Of a stretch of 42,030 bases of DNA, positions 40,199 to 42,030 are shown piece after piece. This DNA is from Bacteroides caecigallinarum (GTDB lineage: Bacteria > Bacteroidota > Bacteroidia > Bacteroidales > Bacteroidaceae). The stretch lies in contig NZ_JADYTJ010000030.1 in assembly GCF_021531075.1 (NCBI RefSeq), positions 1 to 42,030 of the forward strand, given 5' to 3'. Position 1 is the first letter of the stretch, and each line of letters opens with the position of its first letter. The notes below the pieces were generated by a model. That model had not been told where the DNA came from and made no database searches. It was given only the letters and a program-made list of their open reading frames with translations. Made by a program: the position numbers and the translations under genes.

Positions 40199-40304
40199 TG
40201 GACCAGCCTGGGCTTGAACCAGGGACCTCCAGATTATGAGTCTGTTGCTCTCTACGGCATAGAAAAGCTTCGCTTTCCTATGCAACCAACTGAGCTACAA
40301 GTCC
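40199..40304 (-). tRNA. tRNA-Met (CAU) with a hairpin insertion in the D-loop
   Basis: On the minus strand the gene reads GGACTTG (acceptor), TA, GCTC (D-stem), GTTGGTT in the D-loop, then a 32-nt extra piece (40283-40252), AGAGC (D-stem), the anticodon arm with CAT in CAGACTCATAATCTG, and a perfect T-arm CCTGG-TTCAAGC-CCAGG with acceptor CTGGTCC. Without the extra piece the gene is 74 nt, a normal elongator-type tRNA-Met. The extra piece is itself a 12-bp hairpin with a GAA loop (40283-40257) plus CGTAG. The acceptor has one U-U and one U-G pair. The mature 3' CCA is not encoded. The island is joined at its 3' half, so the T-arm and acceptor 3' strand may derive from the island. Confidence 0.72.
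40212..40240. repeat. Right attachment site (attR), inside tRNA-Met
   Basis: This matches 24156-24184 with one mismatch at 40221. The 19 identical bases (40222-40240) span the anticodon loop, anticodon stem and variable region of the tRNA on the minus strand. Confidence 0.85.
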
Positions 40305-40384
40305 TTTGCACATCATTGCTAACAGGTTAATAAACTCTATTCGGAATGAATTAGTCAACAATCAGTCAACATTCGTTCTTAATG

Positions 40385-40416
40385 CAAAGATAGGTATTCT
40401 TGCAGATTTATACAAT
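40385..40416 (-). promoter_or_regulatory. tRNA-Met promoter
   Basis: The minus strand reads TATCTTTG (40392-40385), with ATTG at 40416-40413 about 20 bases upstream in place of TTTG. The expected start near 40378 is about 75 bases before the tRNA. The rest of the 324-base gap 40305-40628 is AT-rich; it has a GTCAACAxTC direct repeat (about 40352-40370), and nothing else I can name. Confidence 0.5.
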
Positions 40417-40628
40417 GATTATGGCTTATTGTTTGGTGGCTACATTTATTTTTTCCTCTATATCAAGATAGAATAAGTTTATTGATGGGATATTTATCCC
40501 AATAAGTGAATCTGTCTTTATATCAGTATTCCTGTTTTGAGAATATCCGCATATAGAGGATTATTGGTGTCTTCTGTAAGTAGAATAGGTTCTATATCTT
40601 AATAGTTGTCTCTGTATCAATAAGCGTA

Positions 40629-40970
40629 TTACTCATTAGCTAATAAAGCCTTTACTTCATCTTTCAGTTTCGGCAGATGATTGATAACCATGCTCCAAAG
40701 AATATCAGCCGATAAACTGTCATATCCATGAATGATATAGTTTCTTGCATCCACTATTTTGCGTGAATTAGTGATAGCGATATTTCTATCTGTCTTTAAG
40801 ATTCTGTTCATCGCTTCGCCTATAATTTCTATGTTCCGTTCAATGGCACGTCTAAGGCAGAGATTGCTGTAAAAGTCCTCAAACAATTTAGGCTTGTCGC
40901 CAAAGAAACTTTCTATTTCTTCAATGGCTGTCAGAATATCTTGCAAGTGTTTCTTTATCAAATCATCCAT
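40629..40970 (-). CDS. HepT-like toxin (HEPN ribonuclease)
   Basis: This 113-aa helical protein belongs to the DUF86/HepT family. The HEPN signature Rx4HxY is present as RNYIIHGY (Arg76, His81, Tyr83). HepT acts as an RNase toxin that is silenced by its MntA partner, which adds AMP groups to HepT near this motif. The gene overlaps mntA by 8 bases (mntA first), the standard order for this toxin-antitoxin pair. It is outside the island, on the chromosome side of the tRNA. Confidence 0.9.
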   Translation of the reverse strand: MDDLIKKHLQDILTAIEEIESFFGDKPKLFEDFYSNLCLRRAIERNIEIIGEAMNRILKTDRNIAITNSRKIVDARNYIIHGYDSLSADILWSMVINHLPKLKDEVKALLANE

Positions 40971-41262
40971 ATATCAATGCTTTTGTTGCATCCACATTCT
41001 TTTTCAGATATGGATTCTTTATAGTCTGTTCTTCCAGCAAATCAACATCCCTGCCAAACAATTCCTCCAACGAGTATTTGAAATCAAAGTAGTTGTCGAA
41101 ATAGTCGCTTATCTCTGCTTTGTTGAAAGAAACAACCAAGTCCACATCGCTATCCTCGTTAAAGCGGTCAGTAAGTATTGAGCCAAACACAAACAGCTTG
41201 TTGACCTTGTACTTCTTGCACAAAGCGACAATCTTCTGTATGTTGTTTTCTATCAGTTTCAT
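40963..41262 (-). CDS. MntA-like nucleotidyltransferase antitoxin
   Basis: This 99-aa MNT-fold protein has LFVFGSILTDRFNEDSDVDLVV, with Gly27-Ser28 and Asp39/Asp41, the GSx10DxD motif of minimal nucleotidyltransferases. MntA antitoxins neutralise HepT by AMPylation. It is directly coupled to the HepT gene, which starts before its stop codon. A -7 element (minus strand TATATTTG, 41290-41283) lies 20 bases before its start. Confidence 0.9.
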   Translation of the reverse strand: MKLIENNIQKIVALCKKYKVNKLFVFGSILTDRFNEDSDVDLVVSFNKAEISDYFDNYFDFKYSLEELFGRDVDLLEEQTIKNPYLKKNVDATKALIYG

Positions 41263-41282
41263 AAACGGACTTGCTTATAATG

Positions 41283-41290
41283 CAAATATA
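41283..41290 (-). promoter_or_regulatory. MntA/HepT -7 promoter element
   Basis: The minus strand reads TATATTTG (TAnnTTTG), 20 bases upstream of the MntA ATG. No -33 element is clear. Confidence 0.45.
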
Positions 41291-41458
41291 GTAAATTATG
41301 CTATAATATGCTATTTATAAGGACTTTTTCTGAATCCTCCCTATAAAACTGAATATCTTCAAAAAAGGTACTCCATGTTTCCCATGTCTAATTTTCAGTA
41401 TATACTACAATTCCTTTTAAGAGGAGCAGGAAGAAAAATTGGACAGATAAATATTTAT

Positions 41459-41980
41459 CTACCAAAGTTTTAGTCCTTCCATCTCCTTTATAGCTTGCAG
41501 TATATCTTCTTTAGTCATGTCTGTTGTTTCTTCCTCTATGCTGATAGAGCGAAATTCATAGTTTTCTACAATCTCTTTCTTTTCATCTACGTTGCTATAT
41601 ATCCAACTGCTGAATACTCTATCAGGCATATCAAGGAATGTGATTCTAATAAGAGCGCCGCCTAACAAGTATGGGTTAATATCATAAACAACAAATTGAC
41701 CTTCTATCTGTTCTCTATATGGGTCTAATACAGGGTTACTGACTATGCCATTATTATAATCATCCAAGTATTTACGTAAAGTACGGATGTATTCATTATC
41801 CAACCATTCGCTTCTTTCCCAACCATCAAAACGGATTTCATTAAGTGTTTTTCGTGTGCCAATAGTATCTGCTACTTGCATGGCGGTATCAATAATGGAA
41901 TCCTGTTTTACTTTGTCTTGTCCCATACTGTAAGCTGACAGGATAAAAAATATAGCAATGGATGTAATTGTCGTTTTCAT
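41459..41980 (-). CDS. Exported protein of unknown function
   Basis: This 173-aa protein has a signal peptide (about residues 1-20, ending YSMGQ) and a mature region with many acidic residues. WERSEWLDNEYIRTLRKYLD and an ALIRITFLDMPDRVFSSWIYS segment look like a small alpha/beta domain. I do not recognise the family. It stands alone, with 196 gene-free bases between it and MntA (which include the MntA promoter). No promoter of its own is clear in the short upstream part present. Confidence 0.65.
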   Translation of the reverse strand: MKTTITSIAIFFILSAYSMGQDKVKQDSIIDTAMQVADTIGTRKTLNEIRFDGWERSEWLDNEYIRTLRKYLDDYNNGIVSNPVLDPYREQIEGQFVVYDINPYLLGGALIRITFLDMPDRVFSSWIYSNVDEKKEIVENYEFRSISIEEETTDMTKEDILQAIKEMEGLKLW

Positions 41981-42030
41981 CTGTTTTTAATTAATACAGT
42001 AACTTTATTTCTTTATAGATATGATAGAGT

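Larger units (their letters stand above)
24166..40240. mobile_element. Integrative and mobilizable island in tRNA-Met (about 16 kb)
   Basis: Bounds are set by the direct repeat of the tRNA-Met segment at both ends. Inside are a tyrosine integrase next to the tRNA-side end, a DUF3853 DNA-binding protein, a VapE-type ATPase, a relaxase with MobC and probable oriT, and no mating-pore or coupling-protein genes. It therefore should depend on a helper conjugative element to transfer, as the NBU-type elements of Bacteroides do. The cargo, on the plus strand, is an HTH/AlbA_2 pair and a T5orf172-DUF1848-MTase/helicase-TerB set. A 24-bp direct repeat lies just inside each end. The relaxase has an in-frame stop, so present mobility is doubtful. 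Confidence 0.88.

Noticed and set aside
24166..40240. Prophage
   Set aside because: There are no capsid, tail, terminase or lysis genes. VapE and integrase alone are shared with islands, and the relaxase, MobC and oriT point to a mobilizable element.
1..42030. Insertion sequences or group II introns
   Set aside because: I found no transposase or reverse transcriptase reading frame and no pair of IS-like terminal inverted repeats with a gene between.

Overview
The window is a piece of a Bacteroidales chromosome, most likely Bacteroides, Phocaeicola or a close relative. The signs are repeated promoters of the Bacteroidetes type (TAnnTTTG near -7, TTTG near -33), a DUF6377 regulator, a NigD-like lipoprotein, an argF' of the N-succinylornithine carbamoyltransferase type, and a mobilizable island of the sort common in this order. 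No species can be named from the sequence alone.

Layout. 1-11.4 kb is core housekeeping: a membrane-bound DUF6377 regulator and an SLC45-type sugar transporter, then efp (minus strand), rpmH, a PASTA protein, an RluD-type pseudouridine synthase, D-Ala-D-Ala ligase, a PlsC-like acyltransferase, two lipoproteins (NigD-like, rhodanese) and metG. 11.5-20.1 kb is a surface-glycan locus: a Wzx-type flippase, six recognisable or likely glycosyltransferases and one glycosyltransferase-like protein. One of these genes runs on the opposite strand, and an internal promoter divides the locus. 20.2-24.0 kb holds an exported hydroxyisourate hydrolase, argF', proA and a small DUF2007/exported-protein pair.

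24.17-40.24 kb is a roughly 16 kb integrative and mobilizable island inserted at the 3' half of a tRNA-Met(CAU) gene. A 19-bp identity inside a 29-bp near-repeat marks both ends, and a 24-bp direct repeat lies just inside each end. The backbone is on the minus strand: tyrosine integrase with a long structured leader, a 416-aa unknown protein, a DUF3853 DNA-binding protein, a VapE-type ATPase, two small proteins, a probable oriT, MobC, a relaxase interrupted by an in-frame TGA, and a coiled-coil membrane protein. The cargo is on the plus strand: an HTH/AlbA_2 pair, then a T5orf172 (GIY-YIG-like) protein and a tight operon of DUF1848, a methyltransferase/NERD-like/SF1-helicase fusion, and a TerB-like protein. 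This last set has the look of an undescribed anti-mobile-element defence module. That function is inferred from domains and location, not shown.

40.2-42.0 kb is chromosome again: the tRNA-Met, which carries a 32-nt hairpin insertion in its D-loop, a HepT/MntA toxin-antitoxin pair, and an exported protein of unknown function.
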